Part shown: positions 8,732-15,776 of the stretch, piece by piece
Layout of the letters: every line of letters starts with the position of its first letter
Position numbering within the stretch: position 1 is the first letter of the stretch
DNA from: Streptomyces sp. MMBL 11-1
Lineage (GTDB): Bacteria; Actinomycetota; Actinomycetes; Streptomycetales; Streptomycetaceae
Assembly: GCF_028622875.1 (NCBI RefSeq)
Contig: NZ_CP117709.1
Location: 5,521,001-5,585,000, forward strand
DNA length: 64,000 nt
Reading direction: 5' to 3'
Notes under the pieces: model-generated
Databases searched by the model: none
Told to the model about the DNA's origin: nothing
What the model saw: the letters and a program-made list of their open reading frames with translations, nothing else
Position numbers and translations under genes: made by a program

Positions 8732-10126
8732 ATGAGCGAGACCCCGGACAGCGCCGTCCGTACGTACACCGAACAGCACCGCGCAGCCTTCCTCGACGAC
8801 CTCGCGGAGTGGCTGCGTATCCCGTCCGTGTCCGCGCAGCCGGAGCGCGACGGGGACGTACGGCGCAGCGCGGAGTGGCTGAGCGCCAAGCTCAAGGAGA
8901 CCGGCTTCCCGGTCACCGAGATCTGGGAGACCCCCGGAGCCCCGGCGGTCTTCGCCGAGTGGCCCAGCGAGGACCCGGACGCCCCGACCGTCCTGGTCTA
9001 CGGCCACCACGACGTACAGCCCGCCGCCCGCGAGGACGGCTGGGCCACCGACCCGTTCGAGCCGGTGATCCGGGACGGCCGGATGTACGGACGCGGCGCG
9101 GCCGACGACAAGGGCCAGGTGTTCTTCCACACCCTGGGCGTCCGCGCGCACCTTGCCGCGACCGGCCGCACCACCCCCGCCGTGAACCTCAAGCTGCTGG
9201 TCGAGGGCGAGGAGGAGTCGGGCTCCCCGCACTTCCGCGCCCTGGCCGAGCAGCGGGCGGCCAGGCTCGCCGCCGACGCGGTGATCGTCTCGGACACCGG
9301 CATGTGGGACGAGGACACCCCGACCGTCTGCACCGGCATGCGCGGCCTCGCCGAGTGCGAGATCGAGCTGTACGGCCCCGCCCAGGACATCCACTCCGGA
9401 TCGTTCGGCGGAGCCGTCCCCAACCCGGCCACCGAGATCGCCCGCCTCGTCGCCGCCCTCCACGACGAGGACGGCAAGGTCGCCGTCCCCGGCTTCTACG
9501 ACGGGGTCACCGACCTCACCGACACCGAGCGGGCCCTCTTCGCGGAGCTGCCCTTCGACGAGGCCACCTGGCTGCGCACCGCGAAGTCGGGGGCCGCGGC
9601 CGGCGAGGCCGGATACTCCACGCTGGAGCGCGTCTGGGCCCGCCCCACCGCCGAGGTCAACGGCATCGGCGGCGGCTACCAGGGCGCCGGCAGCAAGACG
9701 ATCATCCCCTCGTCGGCCCTGGTGAAGATCAGCTTCCGGCTGGTCGACGGCCAGGACCCCGACCACGTCCAGCAGGCCGTCCGGGCGTGGGCCGAGGCCC
9801 GGATCCCGGCGGGCGTCCGCCACCGGATCGCCTTCCAGCCGGCCACCCGCCCCTGCCTGACCCCGCTGGACCACCCCGCCCTGAAGGCGGTGGCCCGCGC
9901 GATGGGCCGGGCCTTCGGGAAGAAGATCCTCTTCACCCGCGAAGGAGGCTCCGGCCCCGCCGCCGATCTCAGGGACGTGCTCGGCGCACCCGTCCTCTTC
10001 CTCGGTATCTCCGTGCCCTCCGACGGCTGGCACGCCCCCGACGAGAAGGTCGAGCTCGACCTGCTGTTCAAGGGTGTGGAGACGACCGCCCACCTGTGGG
10101 GCGAGCTGGCCACGGCACTGCGCTGA
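8732..10126 (+). CDS. M20-family dipeptidase/metallopeptidase
   Basis: A 464-residue M20 metallopeptidase of the dipeptidase/carnosinase-like group, full length, with no signal peptide, so probably cytosolic. Metal-site motifs are visible: GHHDVQPA (first zinc ligand and the following Asp), GRGAADDKGQ (bridging Asp), LLVEGEEESGS (general-base Glu plus ligand Glu) and SDTGMWDED. The lid domain follows from about residue 200. It starts 11 nt after the adnB stop, so it is probably co-transcribed, although peptide turnover has no obvious link to break repair. Exact substrate is unknown. Confidence 0.85.
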   Translation: MSETPDSAVRTYTEQHRAAFLDDLAEWLRIPSVSAQPERDGDVRRSAEWLSAKLKETGFPVTEIWETPGAPAVFAEWPSEDPDAPTVLVYGHHDVQPAAREDGWATDPFEPVIRDGRMYGRGAADDKGQVFFHTLGVRAHLAATGRTTPAVNLKLLVEGEEESGSPHFRALAEQRAARLAADAVIVSDTGMWDEDTPTVCTGMRGLAECEIELYGPAQDIHSGSFGGAVPNPATEIARLVAALHDEDGKVAVPGFYDGVTDLTDTERALFAELPFDEATWLRTAKSGAAAGEAGYSTLERVWARPTAEVNGIGGGYQGAGSKTIIPSSALVKISFRLVDGQDPDHVQQAVRAWAEARIPAGVRHRIAFQPATRPCLTPLDHPALKAVARAMGRAFGKKILFTREGGSGPAADLRDVLGAPVLFLGISVPSDGWHAPDEKVELDLLFKGVETTAHLWGELATALR

Positions 10127-10233
10127 ACGCCCGGGACTGCTGAACGCCCGGAACCGGAACTCCGCTGAATCCTCTGCACACCCTCCACGTACCTGTGCAC
10201 ACCCGATCCACCCAGGGGGAGTAGGAAGCACCT

Positions 10234-11190
10234 GTGAGCACCTTCGACAACGCCACCGCAGACCGCCCGATCGGCCTCACCGCCCCGAGCGGCATCGACC
10301 GCGCGGCACACCACCGCCTCGACGAGGCGTGGCTGGCCGTGGCGTGGAGCCACCCGACGACCCGCGTCTTCGTCGTCTCCGGCGGCCAGGTGCTGATCGA
10401 CGACACCCCCGACGGGGGCACGGAGATCGTCATGACCCAGGCCTTCGAGGCCCCGGTCACCGAGACCCACCGGTATTTCCTCGGCACCGACGAGGGTGGC
10501 GTCAGCTACTTCGCGCTCCAGAAGGACGCGCTGCCCGGCCGCATGGACCAGTCGGCCCGGCCCGCGGGACTCCGCGAGGCGGGTCTTCTCCTCGGCCCCC
10601 GTGACGCGGGCCTGATGGCGCACGCGGTCGCCCTGGAGAACTGGCAGCGGCTGCACCGCTTCTGCTCCCGCTGCGGCGAGCGCACCGTCATCGCGGCGGC
10701 CGGCCACATCCGCCGCTGCCAGGCCTGCGGCGCCGAGCACTACCCGCGTACCGACCCGGCGGTCATCATGCTGGTCACCGACGACCAGGACCGGGCCCTG
10801 CTGGGCCGCCAGGTGCACTGGCCGGAGGGCCGCTTCTCCACGCTCGCCGGGTTCGTCGAGCCGGGGGAGTCGATCGAGCAGTCCGTGGCCCGTGAGGTGT
10901 ACGAGGAGGCCGGGATCACCGTCGGCGAGGTCGAGTACATCGCCAGCCAGCCGTGGCCGTTCCCCTCCAGCCTGATGCTCGGCTTCATGGCGCGGGCGAC
11001 GTCCTTCGACATCACCGTCGACGGCGAGGAGATCGAGGAGGCCCGCTGGTTCTCCCGCGAGGACCTCACCGCCGCCTTCGAGTCCGGCGAGGTCATGCCG
11101 CCGTTCGGTATCTCGATCGCGGCGCGCCTGATCGAGCTCTGGTACGGCAAGCTGCTCCCGAGGCCCGGCAGCGTGCAGCGGAACGGCTGA
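10234..11190 (+). CDS. nudC: NAD(+) diphosphatase NudC
   Basis: A 318-residue NUDIX hydrolase that splits NAD(H) to NMN(H) and AMP and can decap NAD-capped RNA. The order is N-terminal domain, a zinc ribbon (CSRCGERT and CQACGAEHYPR, near residues 145-175), then the Nudix box GFVEPGESIEQSVAREVYEE and the family signature SQPWPFPSSLM downstream. The GTG start at 10234 has GGGGGAGTAGGA upstream. It is convergent with the mycoredoxin gene and separated from it by a hairpin terminator. Synteny with Rv3199c supports the assignment. Confidence 0.93.
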   Translation: MSTFDNATADRPIGLTAPSGIDRAAHHRLDEAWLAVAWSHPTTRVFVVSGGQVLIDDTPDGGTEIVMTQAFEAPVTETHRYFLGTDEGGVSYFALQKDALPGRMDQSARPAGLREAGLLLGPRDAGLMAHAVALENWQRLHRFCSRCGERTVIAAAGHIRRCQACGAEHYPRTDPAVIMLVTDDQDRALLGRQVHWPEGRFSTLAGFVEPGESIEQSVAREVYEEAGITVGEVEYIASQPWPFPSSLMLGFMARATSFDITVDGEEIEEARWFSREDLTAAFESGEVMPPFGISIAARLIELWYGKLLPRPGSVQRNG

Positions 11191-11208
11191 GCGACCCCGG
11201 ACACAGCC

Positions 11209-11233
11209 CTGCCCCCGGCGCCGCCGGGGGCAG
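11209..11233. terminator. Bidirectional hairpin between nudC and mycoredoxin gene
   Basis: A 10-bp perfect stem, CTGCCCCCGG/CCGGGGGCAG, with a 5-nt loop between two convergent genes. There is no T tract, which is usual for Streptomyces terminators. Confidence 0.7.
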
Positions 11234-11269
11234 TCGTGCGCGTGACGGGCGGTGCTTCCCTCGGCCGGA

Positions 11270-11524
11270 TCAGGCGGCGAGCGCCTGCTTCACCTGGGCG
11301 AGAGACGGGTTCGTCATGACCGACTCGGTGCCCGAGGGGGCCACGATCAGCAGCGTGGGGACCGTCTGGTTTCCGCCATTCGCCTTCTCGACGAACACGG
11401 CCGACTCCGGGTCGTGCTCGATGTTGACCTCGGTGTAGGCGATGCCCTCGCGGTCCATCTGGCTCTTCAGCCGGCGGCAGTAGCCGCACCAGGTGGTGCT
11501 GTACATCGTCACAGTGCCCGCCAT
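11270..11524 (-). CDS. mrx1: Mycoredoxin (glutaredoxin-like)
   Basis: An 84-residue thioredoxin-fold protein. The N-terminus VTMYSTTWCGYCRRLK carries the CGYC redox pair at about residues 12-15, with the cis-Pro turn TVPTLLI near residue 58. It reduces mixed disulfides with mycothiol in Actinobacteria. Upstream lies a good sigma-R promoter (11619-11645), so the gene is probably induced by thiol oxidation, in line with the sigR-rsrA pair at 44-45 kb. The mycobacterial counterpart (Rv3198A) lies in the same position beside uvrD2 and nudC. Confidence 0.92.
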   Translation of the reverse strand: MAGTVTMYSTTWCGYCRRLKSQMDREGIAYTEVNIEHDPESAVFVEKANGGNQTVPTLLIVAPSGTESVMTNPSLAQVKQALAA

Positions 11525-11618
11525 GTCGCTGGCGCTCCTTCGTCTCGTCCGTACGCTGCGCGGCCCGCAGCGTCACTCGTGGTCCGGCCGCTGTCCGCGG
11601 CCTTCCCCAACCTTGAGG

Positions 11619-11645
11619 AACGTACGGGACTCGGCCACCATTCCC
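11619..11645 (-). promoter_or_regulatory. Sigma-R-type promoter of the mycoredoxin gene
   Basis: On the minus strand the sequence is GGGAAT, 18 nt, then GTT (GGAAT at 11644-11640, GTT at 11621-11619). This is an exact match to the GGAAT-N18-GTT consensus of SigR promoters. It lies about 95 nt upstream of the mrx1 start. Confidence 0.75.
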
Positions 11646-11733
11646 ATCACGCCCCCGCGCCGTCGTCACACTGCCCTCGCACCGACCCCGCGCCGCCCTC
11701 GCACCGGTCTTGCTCCGTCCTCGCACCGGTCTC

Positions 11734-11767
11734 CGTACCGGCCCCCCGGGCCGCAGGGGCCGGTACG
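11734..11767. repeat. Inverted repeat in the mrx1-uvrD2 divergent region
   Basis: A 12-bp perfect stem, CGTACCGGCCCC/GGGGCCGGTACG, with a 10-nt loop, about 65 nt before the uvrD2 start. The 307-bp divergent region also holds the sigma-R promoter and several imperfect CCTCGCACCG words (11683-11730). Function is unknown; it may be a regulator site or an insulating terminator. Confidence 0.55.
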
Positions 11768-11831
11768 ACGAATACCTCACCCCTGTGGACAACCGCCGCG
11801 CCCGCCCCGTGGGACCTGGCAGCATGGCGGT

Positions 11832-14051
11832 GTGACAGCAGCAACGCACTCCACCCTCTTCCCACAGGTCCCCGAGACCCCGGACGCCGTGCTCGACGGG
11901 CTCGACCCCGAGCAGCGCGAGGTGGCCCTGGCCCTGCACGGACCGGTGTGCGTGCTGGCCGGGGCCGGCACGGGCAAGACCCGCGCGATCACCCACCGCA
12001 TCGCCTACGGGGTGCGGGCGGGCATCCTCCAGCCGGCCACCGTGCTCGCCGTCACCTTCACCAACCGGGCCGCCGGAGAGATGCGCGGCCGCCTGCGACA
12101 GCTCGGCGCGACCGGCGTCCAGGCACGGACGTTCCACTCCGCCGCCCTCCGGCAGCTTCAGTACTTCTGGCCGAAAGCAGTCGGTGGTGAGCTGCCCCGG
12201 CTGCTGGAGCGGAAGGTGCAGCTGGTAGCCGAGGCCGCCGCCCGCTGTCAGCTCCGGCTCGACCGCAACGAGCTCCGGGACGTCACCAGCGAGATCGAGT
12301 GGGCCAAGGTCACCCAGACCGTCCCCGCCGACTATCCGGCGGCGGTCGAGAAGAACCGGCGGGACGCCCCCCGCGACCCGGCGGAGCTCTCCCAGGTCTA
12401 CTCGATGTACGAGCAGCTCAAGCGCGACCGGTCGGTGATCGACTTCGAGGACGTGCTGCTGCTCACCGTCGGCATCCTCCAGGACCGCGGCGACATCGCC
12501 GAGCACGTGCGCGGCCAGTACCAGCACTTCGTCGTCGACGAGTACCAGGACGTGAGCCCGCTCCAGCAGCGGCTGCTCGACCTCTGGGTCGGCGACCGGG
12601 ACGATCTCTGCGTCGTCGGCGACGCCAGCCAGACGATCTACTCCTTCACCGGGGCCACCCCCGACCACCTGCTGAACTTCCGCACCCGCCACCCGGGGGC
12701 GACCGTGGTCAAGCTGGTGCGGGACTACCGCTCCACCCCCCAGGTCGTCCACCTCGCCAACGGCCTGCTGAGCCAGGCCCACGGCAGGGCCGCCGAGCAC
12801 CGGCTGGAGCTGGTCTCGCAGCGCGACAAGGGGCCCGAGCCCGTCTACACCGAGTATTCCGACGAGCCCACCGAGGCCGAGGGCACCGCCCGGCGCATCC
12901 GCGATCTCGTCGCCGCGGGCGTGCCGGCCGGTGAGATCGCCGTGCTCTACCGCGTCAACTCCCAGTCCGAGGTCTACGAGCAGGCCCTCGCGGACGCCGG
13001 GGTGCCCTACCAGCTGCGCGGCGCCGAGCGCTTCTTCGAGCGGGCCGAGGTCCGCGAGGCGGGCACCGCCCTGCGCGGCGCGGCCCGCGCCGGGCGCAAC
13101 GACTCCCTGCTCGACGACGCGGAGGGGCTGCCGTCCCAGGTGCGGGCGGTGCTCTCCACCAAGGGCTGGACCAGCCGGCCGCCCGCCGGATCGGGGGCCG
13201 TGCGCGACCGCTGGGAGTCGCTGGCCGCGCTGGTGCGCCTCGCGGAGGACTTCGAGACGGCGAAGCCCGGGGCGACCCTCACCGACCTGGTCCGTGAGCT
13301 GGACGAACGGGCGGCCGCCCAGCACGCCCCGACGGTCCAGGGAGTGACCCTGGCATCGCTGCACTCGGCGAAGGGCCTGGAATGGGACGCCGTGTTCCTG
13401 GTCGGCCTGACCGAGGGCATGATGCCGATCGCCTACGCCAGGACCGACGAGCAGGTGGAGGAGGAGCGGCGCCTGATGTACGTCGGGATCACCCGCGCCC
13501 GCGTCCATCTCTCGCTCTCCTGGGCGCTGTCCCGGTCGCCTGGCGGCCGGGCGAGCCGTCGGCCGACCCGCTTCCTGAACGGGCTGCGCCCGGGCTCGGC
13601 GGCCCCGGGCGCGCGGAGCGGGGCCGGGGGCGGCGGGGGCATCGACCGGGGCACCGGCCGGGCCGCGGGGGCGAGCCGGGCTCCGGCGGTCGAGCGGAAG
13701 CACCGGGGCCCGGTGCGGTGCCGGGTCTGCGGACGCACGCTCACCGACGCGGGCGAGATGAAGCTGATGCGTTGCGAGGAGTGCCCCTCGGACATGGACG
13801 AGGGGCTGTACGGGCGGCTGTACGACTGGCGCTCCGCCCAGGCGGCCCTGCTGGGCCAGCCCGACTTCTGCGTGTTCACCGAGAAGACCCTCATGGCGAT
13901 CGCCGAGGCCGTTCCGTCCACCGAGGGCGAGCTGGTCGTCATCGCCGGCGTCGGCAATCGGAAGTTGAACCGCTTCGGCGCCGACGTTCTGGCTATCTGT
14001 GCAGGTGAGACGGTTGACGGTGAGCCCGAGGAGGGTGTCGACGAGAGCTGA
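11832..14051 (+). CDS. uvrD2: UvrD2-type ATP-dependent DNA helicase
   Basis: About 739 residues. SF1A helicase: LAGAGTGKTRAITHR near residue 42, VVDEYQDVSP near 236, HSAKGLEWDAVFLVGL near 511 and MYVGITRARVHLSLSW near 550. A Gly-rich linker is followed by a tetracysteine motif (CRVCG near 630 and CEEC near 648) and an HRDC domain, the architecture of mycobacterial UvrD2 (3'-5' unwinding, essential there). The GTG at 11832 is chosen because the conserved LDGLDPEQREVA start follows shortly; no strong ribosome-binding site is visible. It is divergent from mrx1 and upstream of the wblC leader. Confidence 0.93.
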   Translation: MTAATHSTLFPQVPETPDAVLDGLDPEQREVALALHGPVCVLAGAGTGKTRAITHRIAYGVRAGILQPATVLAVTFTNRAAGEMRGRLRQLGATGVQARTFHSAALRQLQYFWPKAVGGELPRLLERKVQLVAEAAARCQLRLDRNELRDVTSEIEWAKVTQTVPADYPAAVEKNRRDAPRDPAELSQVYSMYEQLKRDRSVIDFEDVLLLTVGILQDRGDIAEHVRGQYQHFVVDEYQDVSPLQQRLLDLWVGDRDDLCVVGDASQTIYSFTGATPDHLLNFRTRHPGATVVKLVRDYRSTPQVVHLANGLLSQAHGRAAEHRLELVSQRDKGPEPVYTEYSDEPTEAEGTARRIRDLVAAGVPAGEIAVLYRVNSQSEVYEQALADAGVPYQLRGAERFFERAEVREAGTALRGAARAGRNDSLLDDAEGLPSQVRAVLSTKGWTSRPPAGSGAVRDRWESLAALVRLAEDFETAKPGATLTDLVRELDERAAAQHAPTVQGVTLASLHSAKGLEWDAVFLVGLTEGMMPIAYARTDEQVEEERRLMYVGITRARVHLSLSWALSRSPGGRASRRPTRFLNGLRPGSAAPGARSGAGGGGGIDRGTGRAAGASRAPAVERKHRGPVRCRVCGRTLTDAGEMKLMRCEECPSDMDEGLYGRLYDWRSAQAALLGQPDFCVFTEKTLMAIAEAVPSTEGELVVIAGVGNRKLNRFGADVLAICAGETVDGEPEEGVDES

Positions 14052-14066
14052 GGAAAACTCGTGCAG

Positions 14067-14104
14067 AAAATAGTTTGCGCCCGCCCCAGTCGTCACCATA
14101 GGTT
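14067..14104 (+). promoter_or_regulatory. WhiB7-type promoter driving the wblC leader
   Basis: AAAATA at 14067-14072 lies 2 nt upstream of a -35 TTGCGC (14075-14080), followed by an 18-nt spacer and -10 TAGGTT (14099-14104). An AT-rich block just before the -35 is the hallmark of WhiB7/WblC-activated promoters, so autoregulation is expected. A 24-codon ORF with a TTA codon (14146-14217, GTG start, no clear ribosome-binding site) follows in the leader and ends 1 nt before the next start. Confidence 0.65.
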
Positions 14105-14218
14105 CTTAACCACGGGAACAGCGACTTCTCTGAAGCCCTGATTCCGTGCTGTACTTATCCGAATACGCAGGATCGGCCCTGGCCGGTCCCCCTGAGACGC
14201 CGAGAGGAGGCGATTGAA

Positions 14219-14548
14219 GTGATCAGCATCATCGAAACCCAGAAAATGACCGATCTCTCGGTCGTCTCCACCTGCTCGCTCGGCCTCACCCGCTCCTCGG
14301 CTGCCTCGCTTCGCGCCACCGGTCTGTCCGGCGTCTCCGCCGTCCGTCCGCTGTCCCTGGCGAGCCTCCCCGTGACGCGGGAGCGCAATGAGCGACCGAT
14401 CGAGGCACCGGCGGCAGCAGTAGCGAAGGCAGCGCAGGCTCAGGCCTATGCCTTTGCGGCAGCCGGTGCCGGAGCCAAGAAGCAGACGCAGCAGCACCAC
14501 ACGATGTGGGCCTTCCGTGGGCCTGAACCCTGGAGTGATCCAGCCTGA
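14219..14548 (+). CDS. Upstream ORF in the wblC leader (109 aa)
   Basis: A 109-residue Ser/Ala/Leu-rich protein starting MISIIETQKMTDLSV. The GTG start has a strong GAGGAGG 6 nt upstream. No domain is recognised. It lies between the wblC promoter and a perfect intrinsic terminator, and its TGA stop (14546-14548) is inside a small hairpin (CCTGAT/ATCAGG, 14544-14560) just before the terminator. Published work on whiB7/wblC leaders describes upstream ORFs whose impaired translation under antibiotics allows read-through; this ORF is well placed for that. Whether the peptide itself has a function is unknown. Confidence 0.6.
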   Translation: MISIIETQKMTDLSVVSTCSLGLTRSSAASLRATGLSGVSAVRPLSLASLPVTRERNERPIEAPAAAVAKAAQAQAYAFAAAGAGAKKQTQQHHTMWAFRGPEPWSDPA

Positions 14549-14572
14549 TCCAGTATCAGGCCGGCGCCTTCA

Positions 14573-14614
14573 GGGCCGCGGAACCCCACTCGGGATCCGC
14601 GGCCCTTTTGTTTT
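14573..14614 (+). terminator. Intrinsic terminator / attenuator upstream of wblC
   Basis: Perfect 10-bp stem GGGCCGCGGA/TCCGCGGCCC (14573-14582 with 14596-14605) followed by TTTTGTTTT. A U-tract is rare in this genome, which argues for a genuine factor-independent terminator. It lies inside the wblC transcript, 110 nt before the start codon, so it is a probable attenuator. Confidence 0.85.
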
Positions 14615-14724
14615 GTCCGAACGGACGAGACGGAACGAAGGAGCCTCGGGACAAGCAGGACTTGGTACCAGCAGCCGCCAACCGGCCAACAGGCCGGCAC
14701 GACCAGACGAGGACACCACCCACC

Positions 14725-15093
14725 GTGCACATCGAAACGCACGCCCCGTCAGTACCGCTTTCCACCCCGATCTCGCCGCCCGGCTCCACGGAGGACTCCG
14801 CCTTGACCCCGCTCACCACGCTCACCGCGCTCGACGACGCCATCGAGAACCTCGGCGTGCCCGTTCCCTGCCGTTCCTACGACCCGGAGGTCTTCTTCGC
14901 CGAGTCGCCCGCCGATGTCGAGTACGCCAAGTCCCTCTGCCGCACCTGCCCGCTCGTCGAGGCCTGCCTCGCCGGGGCGAAGGACCGCCGCGAGCCGTGG
15001 GGTGTCTGGGGCGGCGAGCTCTTCGTCCAGGGCGTCGTCGTGGCCCGCAAGCGTCCGCGTGGCCGTCCGCGCAAGAACCCGGTCGCAGCGTGA
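14725..15093 (+). CDS. wblC: WhiB7-family iron-sulfur transcription factor WblC
   Basis: 122 residues from GTG 14725. Four iron-sulfur cysteines are present (VPC, then SLCRTC and EAC), followed by the EPWGVWGGE turn that contacts the sigma factor and the C-terminal AT-hook RGRPRKNP. WhiB7/WblC binds the principal sigma factor and activates intrinsic antibiotic-resistance and ribosome-protection genes. Control is predicted at two levels: an autoregulated promoter at 14067-14104 and attenuation at 14573-14614. A longer open frame back to 14608 starts inside the terminator tail and is not used. The length matches the S. coelicolor protein. Confidence 0.95.
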   Translation: MHIETHAPSVPLSTPISPPGSTEDSALTPLTTLTALDDAIENLGVPVPCRSYDPEVFFAESPADVEYAKSLCRTCPLVEACLAGAKDRREPWGVWGGELFVQGVVVARKRPRGRPRKNPVAA

Positions 15094-15278
15094 CCGCGAC
15101 CTGTGGGGTCCCCGCCCCCACACGCAGGCTCCGCCTCGGAACGATCGACCGTCCCCAGACCCATGACCCCCGGAATCAGGCACCGATGATCACCCCCACG
15201 AAGGAGCCCGTCGGCTCCGCAACCCCCGACGTCACCATCATCGGCGCGAACGACTCGCGCCAGAACAGGACCCGCGAA

Positions 15279-15449
15279 ATGCAACTCATCCCAGAAGCCA
15301 TGGCTCGTGCGCATATGCACGACCGCCTGCGGGAGGCCCAGGTGGACCGCCAGTCGGCCCGCCTGATCGCCGCCCGCCGGATGCAGCGCCGAGCGGAGCG
15401 CGCCTCGCTGCGCGCCCGCCGCGCGCTGGCCATGGCGGTCATGCACTGA
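15279..15449 (+). CDS. Small basic helical protein of unknown function
   Basis: 56 residues (MQLIPEAMARAHMHDRLREA onward), ending in an Arg/Ala-rich helix with REAQVDRQSARLIAARRMQR. AGGA lies 8 nt before ATG 15279. An in-frame ATG at 15186 would give 87 residues but has a poor ribosome-binding site and a less helical leader. Small Arg-rich proteins beginning with this kind of sequence are common in Actinobacteria and have no assigned function. A strong terminator follows. Confidence 0.65.
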   Translation: MQLIPEAMARAHMHDRLREAQVDRQSARLIAARRMQRRAERASLRARRALAMAVMH

Positions 15450-15466
15450 CCGAGCACCCATCACCT

Positions 15467-15504
15467 CACCGCGGGGCCGTCCGGACAAGGGCGGCCCCGC
15501 GGTG
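15467..15504 (+). terminator. Hairpin terminator
   Basis: 13-bp perfect stem CACCGCGGGGCCG/CGGCCCCGCGGTG with a 12-nt loop, 18 nt after the stop of the small basic protein. Confidence 0.75.
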
Positions 15505-15547
15505 CGTTGTGCGGACGCCCGTCCGGTCACGGGGATATCGTCAGGAG

Positions 15548-15751
15548 GTGGACGAGGAGACCCATCCCCCCGGACAACCCGCTGAGCACAGCGTGGTGTG
15601 CGCCCGCTGCGGCACCGCCGCCGAAGGCGACACAGCCCCTCCGACCTGGCTCTGCTCCGTGGAGGACGGACGCCGTCTCCTCTTCTGCGAGGGCTGCGCC
15701 CGCCTCCACATCCGCGCGATCGAGAGCCGACTCGATTCGCTCTGGTGGTGA
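15548..15751 (+). CDS. Small zinc-ribbon-like protein
   Basis: 67 residues if the GTG at 15548 is the start (an in-frame GTG at 15509 would add 13). Two CxxC pairs (VVCARCG and FCEGCA) about 32 residues apart suggest a zinc ribbon; the C-terminus is HIRAIESRLDSLWW. AGGAG abuts the GTG, too close for a normal ribosome-binding site, so the start is uncertain. It is convergent with the ABC1 kinase gene with a 25-bp gap. Function is unknown. Confidence 0.6.
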   Translation: MDEETHPPGQPAEHSVVCARCGTAAEGDTAPPTWLCSVEDGRRLLFCEGCARLHIRAIESRLDSLWW

Positions 15752-15776
15752 CCGAGGCCTCCCGGCCCGGCCTCCC

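Noticed and set aside
10740..14099. Long minus-strand open frame across uvrD2 and nudC.
   Set aside because: It crosses real genes on both strands and carries no recognisable domain; the mrx1 and uvrD2 frames explain the region.
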